Source: Actinomadura sp. DC4 (GTDB lineage: Bacteria; Actinomycetota; Actinomycetes; Streptosporangiales; Streptosporangiaceae). From it: 64,000 bases of DNA. Positions 39,318 through 48,076 of the stretch are shown here, piece after piece. The DNA is taken from the NCBI RefSeq assembly GCF_030406325.1, contig NZ_JAUEQY010000003.1:248001-312000 (forward strand), given 5' to 3'. A program made the position numbers and the translations under genes. Below the pieces are notes generated by a model. That model searched no databases, was not told the DNA's origin, and worked only from the letters and a program-made list of their open reading frames with translations. Every line of letters begins with the position of its first letter. The first letter of the stretch is position 1.

Positions 39318-40159
39318 GACCGTTCCTCGTCCTGGTCCGGTTCCCTGCTGCTTTCCAGCTGTTCCAGGGCCACTTCGTATCGGAGGTTGATGAGGCGCAC
39401 CACCGAGCTGTGCGCGCCGAGTGGAGCCCCGCAGCCGAGTCCGGCCTCGGCGGCGAGTTTGGCGAGTTGCTCGTGGTCGAGCTCGGGGCCGATCACGTAC
39501 GGCGCCACGGCGAGCCGCTGGGCACCGGCCTCGCGCAGCCGCGCCACGGCGTCCGACACCGTCGGCGGGCCGTCGACCGCGGCGGTGACCACCGGGACGG
39601 CGAGCCGGGCGGCGAGGAGCACGGCCGTCATGTCGGCCTGGAGTGCCGCCTCCGTGCCGCCGATCGCGGCGACGATCACGCCGTCGACCGCGGCACCGAT
39701 GCTGAACTGCCGGATGCGGTCCGCGCGGGCCAGACCGGCGTCGGCGAGCCGTACGTGCAGGGCCTCGGCGAGCAGAGGGTGGGGGCCGAGCGGGTCGGTG
39801 ACCACCGCCGGCACCCCGGCCTCATCCAGACCCGCGTCTATGTCGCGGTAGACCTGTGGGTGCGGGCCGGTGACCAGCGGCACCACCACGGCGGAACGGT
39901 CTTCAGGAAGACCGCGCAACGTCTCGGCGAATCTCGAACCTCTGAGAGGTGCGACCCGCACGTCGAGTTCGGCGCGTGCGGCCCGCGTGAGAGAGGCGAT
40001 CTCGTCGGCGACGTCCGGCTGGTCGCCGGGGACCGCCAGCACGAGGACGGGGGCGTCCGGCGGAAGATCGGCGGACGCCGGCCGACGGTGTCGCCCGCTG
40101 GGGAGCGATGAGCGCCCGCGTACAGGGAGCGTCTCCGGGGGCTGGTCGTCATAGATCAC
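39314..40159 (-). CDS. CbiX/SirB-like protein with degenerate active site
   Basis: A 281-residue protein with two repeated CbiX-like halves (VVVPLVTGPHPQVYRDI and RLAVAPYVIGPELDHEQLAKLA). True sirohydrochlorin chelatases begin with an HGSR motif containing the metal-inserting His; here the same place reads VLAVPGDQPD, so chelatase activity is doubtful. It is the first gene of the transporter operon; its stop overlaps the binding-protein start by four bases. GTG start at 40159. Function in this context is unknown. Confidence 0.7.
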   Translation of the reverse strand: MIYDDQPPETLPVRGRSSLPSGRHRRPASADLPPDAPVLVLAVPGDQPDVADEIASLTRAARAELDVRVAPLRGSRFAETLRGLPEDRSAVVVPLVTGPHPQVYRDIDAGLDEAGVPAVVTDPLGPHPLLAEALHVRLADAGLARADRIRQFSIGAAVDGVIVAAIGGTEAALQADMTAVLLAARLAVPVVTAAVDGPPTVSDAVARLREAGAQRLAVAPYVIGPELDHEQLAKLAAEAGLGCGAPLGAHSSVVRLINLRYEVALEQLESSREPDQDEERS

Positions 40160-40454
40160 GATGGCGGAGTCTAGAGGTTGTCCGAGGGGCCCGTGGGGCG
40201 CTTGTCACCGAACGTCCGTTATTTGAGTCTTGGCCGGGCCAGTTGCACCCAACCCATGACATGCCGCGCTACCAGGCAATATCTGACCTGCTACCCCTCT
40301 ATTTCGTCGTACGATGCTGCGCTTGGTAGGGAGATATTTACGGACATGGTCGGCCTTCGAAGCGCTGCGTAGTAGAGTCCTGCGCGTTCGCTTTGGGTGT
40401 TTCATCCGTCCATCGGGGTCCCCCTCCGTCTAACTGAAAGTCGAGCCTGGCGCG
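40160..40454. other. Non-coding divergent promoter region
   Basis: About 295 bases between the divergent CbiX-like and second conservon genes. It is less GC-rich than the flanks and contains AT-rich patches (GGCAATATCTG near 40277, GAGATATTTAC near 40330) that may hold promoters for both directions. No gene or clear operator was recognised. Confidence 0.5.
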
Positions 40455-43448
40455 GTGCAATCAAAGGACCGTCGAGTGGGATCAGATGTCAGTGAGCGGC
40501 CGTCTCGGTTCCAGGCCGGCCGCGTATTCCGGTCAGTTCGATTCAAGATCATCCTGCTGCTGATCGTGCCTCTCGTGTCACTGAGCACGTTGTGGGCCTT
40601 CGCAGCGAATATCACCTTGGGTGACGGCCTCAACCTGCGGCACGTGAACACCATCCAGGACCATCTCGGATATCCGTCCGGAGCGCTGGGCAGCGCTCTG
40701 GAACAGGAACGCCGGTTGTCCTTGGTGTTCCTCGGCAGCAAGGCCGAAGGCGACCGGGCCGCAATGGAATCGGGGCGTCTCGTCACCGACCGGCAGGCGG
40801 AGCAGTTCCGTCGCCTGGCCGTCGACAAAGACGCGCAGAACGTCATCAGTCCCCAAGCGCGGGACTGGACCAAGGAGATCCTGCAGTACCTGGACAGCCT
40901 GCCGGCCAGACGCCGCCAGGTCGACGGCGCGTCCGTCACCCGGGCGCAGGTCTTCACCCGGTACACGACCACGATCTCCACGATCAACCAGCTGCAGGCC
41001 TCGCTGGCGACACTGAGCGACCCCGAGGTCACCAAGGACGCCAGCACACAGGTCGCCCTGGCCCGTGCCCGCGAGGTGCTGTCACAGGAGGACGCGCTGC
41101 TGTCCGGCGCGCTCGCCGCCGGTCAGCTCACCTTCCCCGAGCACGTGCAGTTCACCAAGCTCGTCGGCACCCAGCGCAACCTGTACGCCGACCTGCTGCC
41201 GGACCTGCGCCCCGACGACCGTGCCCTCTACCAGAGGATCACGAGCACGCCGGAGTACACCCGGCTCCAGTCGCTGGAGAACCGCTTCACCGACAACATG
41301 CCGGCGCCGAAACGGCCGGCGGGCATGGGCACGACCACGCAGACGCCGACGGCCGGGATGCCGGTCGGCGCCAAGATCACGCCGAGCACCCAGGCCGAGT
41401 GGCACACCACGGTCTCCTCGGTGCTCACGAGGTTCCGTGGCCTGGAGCTGGTCTCGACCTCGGCCGCCAACGACCGGTCGAAGCCGATCTCGAACGGCAT
41501 CATCCTGCGCGTGGTCCTGGCCGGCGCCCTCGGCCTGGTCGCGGTCATCGCGTCGCTGATCCTGTCGCTGTGGGTCGGCCGCTCGGTCATCCGCGAGCTG
41601 ACCGGGCTGCGGCGCGCCGCGCTCGACCTGGCCAATGAGAAGCTGCCCGGCGTCATCCGGCGGCTGCGCCGTGGTGAGGACGTCGACGTGGCGGCCGAGG
41701 CGCCGCCGCTGTCGTTCAGCACCCGCGAGATCGACCAGGTCGGCCAGGCATTCAACGCCGCCCGCCGCACCGCCATCCAGGGCGCGGTCGAGGAGGCGAC
41801 GCTGCGCCGCAGCATCAGCGAGGTCTTCCTCAACCTGGCGCGCCGCAACCAGGCGCTGCTGCACCGGCAGCTGGCCCTGCTCGACGCCATGGAGCGGCGG
41901 ATCTCCGAGCCGGAGGAACTGGACGACCTCTTCCGCCTCGACCACCTCGCCACCCGCATGCGCCGTCACGCGGAAGGCCTGATCATCCTCTCCGGGCAGG
42001 CGCCCGGACGAGGCTGGCGCAACCCGGTCCCGGCCGTCGACGTCGGCCGCGCCGCCGCGGCCGAGGTCGAGGACTACGCACGGGTCACGGTCACGACGAT
42101 GCCGCGGGTCGCCATCTCCGGTCCCGCGGTCGCCGACCTCATCCACCTGCTCGCCGAGCTGATCGAGAACGCCACGCTCTACTCCCCGCCGGACACGACC
42201 GTTCAGGTCACCGGCCAGGTCGTCGCGCACGGCTTCGCGATCGAGGTGGAGGACCGCGGTCTGAGCATGGACCCGGCCTCGCTGGCGCAGGCCAACGAGA
42301 AACTGGCCCGGCCGCCGGACTTCGACCTGTCCAACAGCGCGCAGCTCGGACTGTTCGTCGTCGGCCGGCTGGCCCAGCGGCACTCCATCCAGGTCACGCT
42401 CCGCACGTCGCCGTACGGCGGGACGACCGCGATCGTACTGCTGCCCGACTCGATCGTGGTCCGTACCGACCAGGCCGAGCTGGGCGACTCCGGTCGCCTC
42501 GCGGTGACCCGCCGGGGCGAGGACGCTCTCGTGCCGATCGGCGCGATCGGGCCGCCCTCCTCCTACGACAACCGCAACAACACCGGGCCGATGCCGCTGG
42601 CGCCCGGTGGCGGCGAGCGCCCGCCGCTCCCCCAGCGGCACAACGAGGTCGCGCCCGCCGCGTACGAGCCTCCGCCGGGCCCGCCACTGGGTCCGCCGCC
42701 TGGTTCTCCGCAGGGTCCGGCGCCGCAGGGTCCGGCGCACTACGGCACCGGCGCACTTCCGGTGCCGTACGACACCGGACAGTTCGACGCGCCGTCGTAC
42801 GACACGGGCCCGCGCCGGTACGACGCGCCGCCGCCGAGCCCCTACGAGGCGAACCCTTACGAGGCCGGTCCTTACGAGGCGAACCCGCACGAGGCCGGCC
42901 CGGCGTACGGGAGCGGGTACGACCCGACGCCGTACGAGACCAACGCGTTCGGGTCGGGTGAACCGGCCTACCAGGACCCGGGCCCCGCCTCCGGACAGTT
43001 CGGCGCGGGCGACGGCGGGTACGACGCGGGGCCCGACACCGGGCACTGGTCGCTTCCGCCCGCCGGTGAGGCCGGACGCCCGCCTCTGCCACGCCGCAGC
43101 GCCGGCGAGCAGATGCCGGGCATCCCGACCGGGGACGTGCCGGTGGGCGGCCGCTCCGTGTTCGAGCCGGTCGAGGAGTCCGACGAGCAGGCGCCGGCGT
43201 ACGAGCAGGAGACCCCTGCGCCCGCCCCGGAGAACGGCGCGGGCAAGCCCTCACTGCCCCGTCGCGTGCGCCAGGCGAGTCTGGCACCACAGCTTCGCGA
43301 CGAGGTCGAACCGGTCAGTGACACCGCGAGCGGTGAGCGTTCGCCCGACGAGCTCCGCACGATGCTGAGCTCCATCCAGAAGGGTTGGCTGCGCGGTCGC
43401 TCGGACGCCGAGGAGACCACGACCGACCACGAAGAGGAGGACATCTGA
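40455..43448 (+). CDS. cvnA: Conservon sensor histidine kinase-like protein with nitrate/nitrite-sensing domain (CvnA-like)
   Basis: A 997-residue CvnA protein. Membrane helix 1 (IILLLIVPLVSLSTLWAFA, residues about 32-50), an extracellular NIT-type sensor (LGSALEQERRLSLVFLGSK is the family start) to about 345, helix 2 (about 350-375), then a HAMP linker, the FLNLARRNQALLHRQLALLDAMERR helix and HATPase with ELIENATLYSPPDT. Residues 690-990 are a disordered Pro/Tyr/Gly tail. GTG at 40455 is used; a GTG at 40476 is equally possible. It ends in ATGA-like overlap with the roadblock gene. Confidence 0.9.
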   Translation: MQSKDRRVGSDVSERPSRFQAGRVFRSVRFKIILLLIVPLVSLSTLWAFAANITLGDGLNLRHVNTIQDHLGYPSGALGSALEQERRLSLVFLGSKAEGDRAAMESGRLVTDRQAEQFRRLAVDKDAQNVISPQARDWTKEILQYLDSLPARRRQVDGASVTRAQVFTRYTTTISTINQLQASLATLSDPEVTKDASTQVALARAREVLSQEDALLSGALAAGQLTFPEHVQFTKLVGTQRNLYADLLPDLRPDDRALYQRITSTPEYTRLQSLENRFTDNMPAPKRPAGMGTTTQTPTAGMPVGAKITPSTQAEWHTTVSSVLTRFRGLELVSTSAANDRSKPISNGIILRVVLAGALGLVAVIASLILSLWVGRSVIRELTGLRRAALDLANEKLPGVIRRLRRGEDVDVAAEAPPLSFSTREIDQVGQAFNAARRTAIQGAVEEATLRRSISEVFLNLARRNQALLHRQLALLDAMERRISEPEELDDLFRLDHLATRMRRHAEGLIILSGQAPGRGWRNPVPAVDVGRAAAAEVEDYARVTVTTMPRVAISGPAVADLIHLLAELIENATLYSPPDTTVQVTGQVVAHGFAIEVEDRGLSMDPASLAQANEKLARPPDFDLSNSAQLGLFVVGRLAQRHSIQVTLRTSPYGGTTAIVLLPDSIVVRTDQAELGDSGRLAVTRRGEDALVPIGAIGPPSSYDNRNNTGPMPLAPGGGERPPLPQRHNEVAPAAYEPPPGPPLGPPPGSPQGPAPQGPAHYGTGALPVPYDTGQFDAPSYDTGPRRYDAPPPSPYEANPYEAGPYEANPHEAGPAYGSGYDPTPYETNAFGSGEPAYQDPGPASGQFGAGDGGYDAGPDTGHWSLPPAGEAGRPPLPRRSAGEQMPGIPTGDVPVGGRSVFEPVEESDEQAPAYEQETPAPAPENGAGKPSLPRRVRQASLAPQLRDEVEPVSDTASGERSPDELRTMLSSIQKGWLRGRSDAEETTTDHEEEDI

Positions 43449-43852
43449 TGTCAGCGGGTTCTGCGGGGGAACTCAACTGGCTGCTGGACAGTCTCGTCAA
43501 GCAGGTCGCCCAGGTGCACCAGGCGGTCGTGCTGTCGAGCGACGGGCTACTGGTCGGCGCCTCCACGGGGCTCACCCGTGAGAACGCCGAGCACCTGTCC
43601 GCGGTAGCCGCCAGCTTCCAGAGCCTCGCGCGCAGCGCGGGGCGTCAGTTCGGCGGCGGCGCGGTACGCCAGACCATCGTCGAGATGGACCATGCCTTCC
43701 TGTTCGTGACCGCCGCCGGGTCGGGCGCGTGTCTCGCCGTCCTGGCCGGGTCCGACGCGGACGTGGGCCTCATCGCGTACGAGATGGCGATGCTGGTCAA
43801 GCGGGTGGGGCAGCACATGTCCACCCTTCCTCGCTCGGCCGTGGAATCGTGA
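43448..43852 (+). CDS. cvnB: Conservon roadblock/LC7 protein (CvnB-like)
   Basis: A 134-residue roadblock/LC7 protein beginning AGELNWLLDSLVKQVAQVHQAVVLSSDGLLVGAS, with the conserved HLSAVAASFQSLARSAGRQFGGG segment. Its ATG shares bases with the kinase stop (TGATG). It is expected to dimerise and pair with the GTPase encoded downstream. Confidence 0.95.
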   Translation: MSAGSAGELNWLLDSLVKQVAQVHQAVVLSSDGLLVGASTGLTRENAEHLSAVAASFQSLARSAGRQFGGGAVRQTIVEMDHAFLFVTAAGSGACLAVLAGSDADVGLIAYEMAMLVKRVGQHMSTLPRSAVES

Positions 43853-43963
43853 CGCGGGATGAGCCAGGGGAACGGTCACACCTATGCGCTGAGGTCCTCA
43901 CACAGACGGGCGGAGGCGGCTTCTCCGGCCCCGCAGTGCGAAGCCTTCAGGCGAGGCAGTTGA

Positions 43964-44326
43964 ATGAGCGAATGGCTCGACGACGAGGCGGGGCCGGTTG
44001 TCCGGCCCTACGCGCTGACGCGAGGTCGCACCCGCTCGTCCCGGGAGGGTTTCGAGCTGATCGCGATCATCGCGACGGCCGCGACCTCGACGTTCGCACC
44101 CGCCGGGGCGGGCCCGGAGCATCTCGCGATCCTGGAGATGTGCGTCCGGCCGCTCTCGGTGGCGGAGGTGTCCGCGAAAATGAGGCTCCCCCTGGGCGTC
44201 GTCCGGGTGCTTCTCGGTGATCTACTCGAATACGGCTTGATCGCTGTACGGCGGCCCGAGCCGGACAACCGTCTTCCCAATGAACGGCTTTTGAAGGAAG
44301 TGCTTAATGGACTCCAAGCGCTCTGA
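43964..44326 (+). CDS. cvnC: Conservon DUF742 protein (CvnC-like)
   Basis: A 120-residue DUF742 protein: GPVVRPYALTRGRTR and the winged-helix-like core (RPLSVAEVSAKMRLPLGVVRVLLGDLL). It begins 111 bases after the roadblock gene and overlaps the GTPase gene by 20 bases, the same overlap length as in the other conservon of this window. Confidence 0.95.
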   Translation: MSEWLDDEAGPVVRPYALTRGRTRSSREGFELIAIIATAATSTFAPAGAGPEHLAILEMCVRPLSVAEVSAKMRLPLGVVRVLLGDLLEYGLIAVRRPEPDNRLPNERLLKEVLNGLQAL

Positions 44327-44921
44327 CCCCTCCCGGGGCGCTGCGATGCCGCTCGCCGTGAAGATTCTCGTGGCGGGTGGATTCGGTGTCGGCAAGACGA
44401 GCATGGTCGGCGCGGTCAGCGAGATCAAGCCGTTGCGGACCGAGGAACAGCTCACCGATCGCAGCGTTGGCGTCGACGACGTCTCTGGCGTCGAGCGCAA
44501 GACCACCACGACCGTGGCGATGGACTTCGGCCGTATCACCATCCGGGACGGCCTGGTCCTCTACCTGTTCGGCACACCCGGCCAGGACCGCTTCTGGTTC
44601 ATGTGGGACGAACTCGCGCTCGGCGCGCTGGGCGCGGTCGTGCTGGCCGACACCCGTCGGCTGGCCGACTGCTTCCCCTCGATCGACTACTTCGAGCGCC
44701 GGCGGCTCCCGTTCATCATCGGGGTCAACTGCTTCGACGGCGCGCTGAGGTATGACTCCGAGGAGATCCGTGCCGCCCTCGACCTGGACCCGAAGATCCC
44801 GGTCATCCTGTGCGACGTGCGTAAGCGCGAGTCGGGCAAGCAGGTGCTGATCACGCTGGTGGAGCACGTGCTGGCCGTGATGGCCGAACGGCAGCGCCAG
44901 CCCGGCGCGGCCGTCCGCTAG
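44307..44921 (+). CDS. cvnD: Conservon small GTPase (CvnD-like)
   Basis: A 204-residue Ras-like GTPase. G1 GGFGVGKTS, G3 FGTPGQDRF and G4 NCFD are present. It resembles the other conservon GTPase of the window closely but is more canonical. ATG at 44307 lies inside the DUF742 gene. It completes a kinase-roadblock-DUF742-GTPase set; no cytochrome P450 (CvnE) gene follows. Confidence 0.95.
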   Translation: MDSKRSDPSRGAAMPLAVKILVAGGFGVGKTSMVGAVSEIKPLRTEEQLTDRSVGVDDVSGVERKTTTTVAMDFGRITIRDGLVLYLFGTPGQDRFWFMWDELALGALGAVVLADTRRLADCFPSIDYFERRRLPFIIGVNCFDGALRYDSEEIRAALDLDPKIPVILCDVRKRESGKQVLITLVEHVLAVMAERQRQPGAAVR

Positions 44922-44925
44922 GCGC

Positions 44926-45858
44926 ATGGCCGGCGATCGGCCCGGATGGTCGGGCGTCGTCCACGGATCCTGGGGCGATCTCGCCAGGATCCGGGCGCTG
45001 CTCGACGCCGGAGCCGACCCCGACGGCCCGGTCTGGGACGACGAGCGGCCGTTACACGTCGCGGCCGAGGAAGGTTCCCCCGAGGTCGTCGCCGAACTCG
45101 CCGGGCGCGTGACCGACGTCGACGCCGTGAACCGGGGCCGCACCGCGCTCTGGAACGCCGTCTACCACCGCCGCCCGGACAACGTGCGCGCCCTGCTGGC
45201 TGCCGGCGCGGACCCGTGGCGGCCGATGATGGCGGGCTGGTCGCCCGGACGGCTCGCCCTCGCGAGCCCCGGCCTGTTCACTCTGCCCGGAAACGAGGCC
45301 GCGCTGTCCGGGGAGGAGGCGGCCATGGCCGCCGCCGCTCCGCGGCTGACCGAGATCTTCGCCGATCACCTCGACGGCCTGGGCCTGGCGTGCGTCGCGG
45401 GCATCGGGGCGGCCGAGGCGGTACGGCGGTTGGACGCCACGCCATTCGCCGTCACCGAGGCCGGTCCCTGCCACGAGCCGCCGCGGCCGGACGACGACCT
45501 GAAGATCGTCGGCGCCACCGACGTGCCGGGCGGCTGCGTCATCACCCAGCCCTGGGGGTACGCCCCGCAGCTGTCCGAGGTCATGGCCCCGCTGTCGGCG
45601 GGCACCTTCGCCTACGGGCTCTACGTCAACCCCAAGAGCGGAAGCCAGGGCTGCGTCTTCCGCGACGGCGCGTGCGAGAAGTGGGACCTGCACCCGGGAG
45701 GCGACCCGTTCCCCGACGCGACGGCCCGCGAGGTCCTGGCCGGCCACCTGACGTCGGGCAACGCCGTCGCGTACACCCTCGCCTACGCCGGCCTGCGCCC
45801 GCCCGACGGCCGCGCCGTCCAGGGCCCGCCGGACCTCTGGCTGAGACTGCCCCGCTGA
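44926..45858 (+). CDS. Ankyrin-repeat protein with DUF6461-like C-terminal domain
   Basis: A 310-residue protein. Residues about 10-100 form three ankyrin repeats (WGDLARIRALLDAGADPDGP, DERPLHVAAEEGSPEVVAELA, RTALWNAVYHRRPDNVRALLAAGADP). The C-terminal half (GGCVITQPWGYAPQ, YGLYVNPKSGSQG, KWDLHPGGDPFPDATAREVLAGHL, AYAGLRPPDGRAVQGPPDLWLRLP) resembles DUF6461, often found in immunity-like proteins of actinobacteria. It starts four bases after the GTPase stop, so may be co-transcribed with the conservon. Function is unknown. Confidence 0.7.
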   Translation: MAGDRPGWSGVVHGSWGDLARIRALLDAGADPDGPVWDDERPLHVAAEEGSPEVVAELAGRVTDVDAVNRGRTALWNAVYHRRPDNVRALLAAGADPWRPMMAGWSPGRLALASPGLFTLPGNEAALSGEEAAMAAAAPRLTEIFADHLDGLGLACVAGIGAAEAVRRLDATPFAVTEAGPCHEPPRPDDDLKIVGATDVPGGCVITQPWGYAPQLSEVMAPLSAGTFAYGLYVNPKSGSQGCVFRDGACEKWDLHPGGDPFPDATAREVLAGHLTSGNAVAYTLAYAGLRPPDGRAVQGPPDLWLRLPR

Positions 45859-45862
45859 GCTT

Positions 45863-47305
45863 CTAGGGCTCGGCGGAGAGGGCGGTCAGCTCGTCCAGCG
45901 CCTCGCGCAGGTGGTCGACGATGCTCCACACGTCCGGGACCATGTCCCGGCACGCCACGATCCCGACGTCGACGCTGCCGTTGTAGGAGAAGACCGTGAT
46001 GTTGAGGCCGCCGCTCACGTCGCTGATCACCGAGATCGGGTAGTAGCCGAGCACCTGCGCGCCGCACAGGTACAGCGGGAACTGCGGGCCCGGCACGTTC
46101 GAGATGACCAGGTTGATCGGCGGTACGGCGGCCGGGGCCAGCCGGAACAGCGCACGCGCGGCAAGGCTCCCGAACGCCGGCGGCACCGTGGCGGTCAGCT
46201 GCGCCAGCCACTGGTCCGGCGTCGCGCCGAGGCGCTGCTTGGCGACGTCCATCGTGCTCCGTACGGCCGCGACGCGCTCCCTCGGGTCGGCCAGGTGCGT
46301 GGGCACCGAGGTGAACATCGCCGAGATCTGGTTGCCGTGCGAGCCGTCCTCGGTCTCGCGGGTGGACACCGGGACCGCCGCGACGAGCGGCCGCGCGGGC
46401 AGTGCCTCGTGGTCGATCAGCCACCGCCGCAGCGCCGAGGCGCACAGCGCCATGATCACGTCGTTGACGCTGATGCCCAGCTTGTGGCGTACCGCCTTGA
46501 TCTCCTCCAGCGGCAGCGACCCGAACGCGACGCGGCGGTGCGCGGTCACCGGGCCGTTGAACGGCGTGCGGGGCACGCTCAGGTTCGGCGGGGGCGGCAT
46601 CTCGCCCGTACGCGCGGCGGTGCGTCCCGTGCCGGCGACCAGGCCGATCCCCGGGAGCCGCCCGACGACCGGCAGCGCGTCCAGGTGCGGGACCGCCCGC
46701 AGCAGCGCGCCCGCCGTGCGCAGGGGGTGGACCGCGGCGCGCGCGGCGGCGCCGGCGAGCATGCCCCACTGGCCCGGCGGCGGCTCGGGGTGCCAGTCGT
46801 CGTCGGCGTCGGCCTGGGGCGGCGACGGTTCCAGGTCCAGGAGGGCGGCCACGACCTGCGCGGCGGTGACGCCGTCGATCAGGGCGTGATGGATCTTGGC
46901 GTACATCGCGGTCCGGCCGCCGGCCAGGCCCTGCACGAGGTACATCTCCCACAGGGGACGGCGGCGGTCGAGCGGGCGCTGGTGCAGGCGTGCGAGCTGC
47001 TCGCCGAGTTGCTCGTCGTCACCGGGCGCGGGCAGCGCGATCTCCCGTACGTGGAACTCCAGGTCGAAGTCGGGGTCCTCGGTCCAGTACGGGTGGTCCA
47101 GCCCGAGCGGCACCTCGGCCAGCCGCCAGCGGAACTGCTCGATCCGCGGCAGTCTCCGCCGTACGAGATCGAGCAGATCCTCCAAGGTCAGCGCGCCATT
47201 CGGCGTACCGGACGCGTCGAGAATCGCCAGGCCGGCGATATGGGCGACGGTCCCGCCGGATTCGATATTCAGGAATTGCGCGTCGAGCGCGCTGAGCTGG
47301 CGCAT
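45863..47305 (-). CDS. Wax ester synthase/diacylglycerol acyltransferase
   Basis: A 480-residue WS/DGAT enzyme. The active-site motif HHALIDGV near residue 130, the N-terminal QLSALDAQFLNIES, and the C-terminal NLVISNVPGPQFPLYLCGAQV are diagnostic. It transfers an acyl group from acyl-CoA to diacylglycerol or fatty alcohol for storage lipid. ATG at 47305 was preferred as it matches the family start. It is convergent with the ankyrin gene (stops four bases apart) and divergent from the Hsp70 cluster. Confidence 0.9.
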   Translation of the reverse strand: MRQLSALDAQFLNIESGGTVAHIAGLAILDASGTPNGALTLEDLLDLVRRRLPRIEQFRWRLAEVPLGLDHPYWTEDPDFDLEFHVREIALPAPGDDEQLGEQLARLHQRPLDRRRPLWEMYLVQGLAGGRTAMYAKIHHALIDGVTAAQVVAALLDLEPSPPQADADDDWHPEPPPGQWGMLAGAAARAAVHPLRTAGALLRAVPHLDALPVVGRLPGIGLVAGTGRTAARTGEMPPPPNLSVPRTPFNGPVTAHRRVAFGSLPLEEIKAVRHKLGISVNDVIMALCASALRRWLIDHEALPARPLVAAVPVSTRETEDGSHGNQISAMFTSVPTHLADPRERVAAVRSTMDVAKQRLGATPDQWLAQLTATVPPAFGSLAARALFRLAPAAVPPINLVISNVPGPQFPLYLCGAQVLGYYPISVISDVSGGLNITVFSYNGSVDVGIVACRDMVPDVWSIVDHLREALDELTALSAEP

Positions 47306-47330
47306 CGGCTGGGCCTCTCTGCCTGTGCCG

Positions 47331-47355
47331 GAACAGTGTCGTTCTGTCCTAGAAC
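47331..47355. promoter_or_regulatory. Putative operator upstream of the DGAT gene
   Basis: GAACAGTGTCGTTC and the overlapping GTTCTGTCCTAGAAC form two inverted repeats with GAAC/GTTC arms. They lie 26 bases upstream of the acyltransferase start on the minus strand. A TetR- or similar repressor site is possible; the regulator is not in the window. Confidence 0.35.
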
Positions 47356-47508
47356 GGGTGGATCTGGAAGTCAACGGTCTGTCAAGCCCGGTGGACGAGT
47401 TATTCCACTTGGACCAAGCGAAGTTCGGATAAGGCTGGTGTCCGCATCCGGGCATGGACACAATGGGGAGTGGCGAGTTCGCTCACTCAGAGTTATGGTG
47501 CGAGATCC

Positions 47509-48075
47509 ATGCCCGATGACCCCTCTTCCCCCAAAGACGGGACCGAGTCCCCGTCGGCCACGGCCGATGGGGTCATCGCGGCATCTCTCGAACGAATACA
47601 CAGTGTGCTGGCCGACCTTACCCAGGCGGCCGGCCGCGAGCACGACCGGGCCACGCACCGTGAGCGCGTCATCGACCGGCTGCACGAGGAGAACCAGCGG
47701 CTGCGGCACAACGAGCTGCAGGCCGCCTTCGAGCCGGTGCGCACATCGCTCTACCGCCTTTACGACCTGGTCCGGCGTGAGTCGGAGCGGGACGAGGCGG
47801 ATCCAGCACACGTACCCAAGCTCCTGGCGGCGATCGCCGACGAGCTGGCCGAGATCATCGCACGCACGGGGGTCGAACGCATGCCCGTAGACGAGGGCGA
47901 TCCGTTCGACCCGGCGAGGCACCGCCCCGCCGGCACCTGCGATGTGGACGACGCGGAGCTCCACGGCACCGTCGTGACGGTCCAGCGCGCCGGATTCGTC
48001 CGTGGCGAGAAGGTCGTACGACGGGCCGAGGTGATCGTCGCCCGGGTGGCGGCCGACCCGGTCGGAGGGGATTGA
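47509..48075 (+). CDS. GrpE-like nucleotide-exchange factor of the Hsp70/GTPase cluster
   Basis: About 188 residues. A Ser/Asp/Pro leader is followed by a coiled coil (REHDRATHRERVIDRLHEENQRLRHNELQ) and a GrpE-like beta wing (DDAELHGTVVTVQRAGFVRGEKVVRRAEVIVAR). It is shorter and more divergent than housekeeping GrpE. The ATG at 47509 lacks a strong ribosome site and a GTG at 47470 is an alternative. The stop is one base from the Hsp70 ATG, so it is the dedicated exchange factor of the next gene. Confidence 0.75.
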   Translation: MPDDPSSPKDGTESPSATADGVIAASLERIHSVLADLTQAAGREHDRATHRERVIDRLHEENQRLRHNELQAAFEPVRTSLYRLYDLVRRESERDEADPAHVPKLLAAIADELAEIIARTGVERMPVDEGDPFDPARHRPAGTCDVDDAELHGTVVTVQRAGFVRGEKVVRRAEVIVARVAADPVGGD

Positions 48076-48076
48076 C

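Noticed and set aside
41082-43046. Minus-strand open frame of 654 codons
   Set aside because: Antisense to the second conservon kinase; no recognisable motif.
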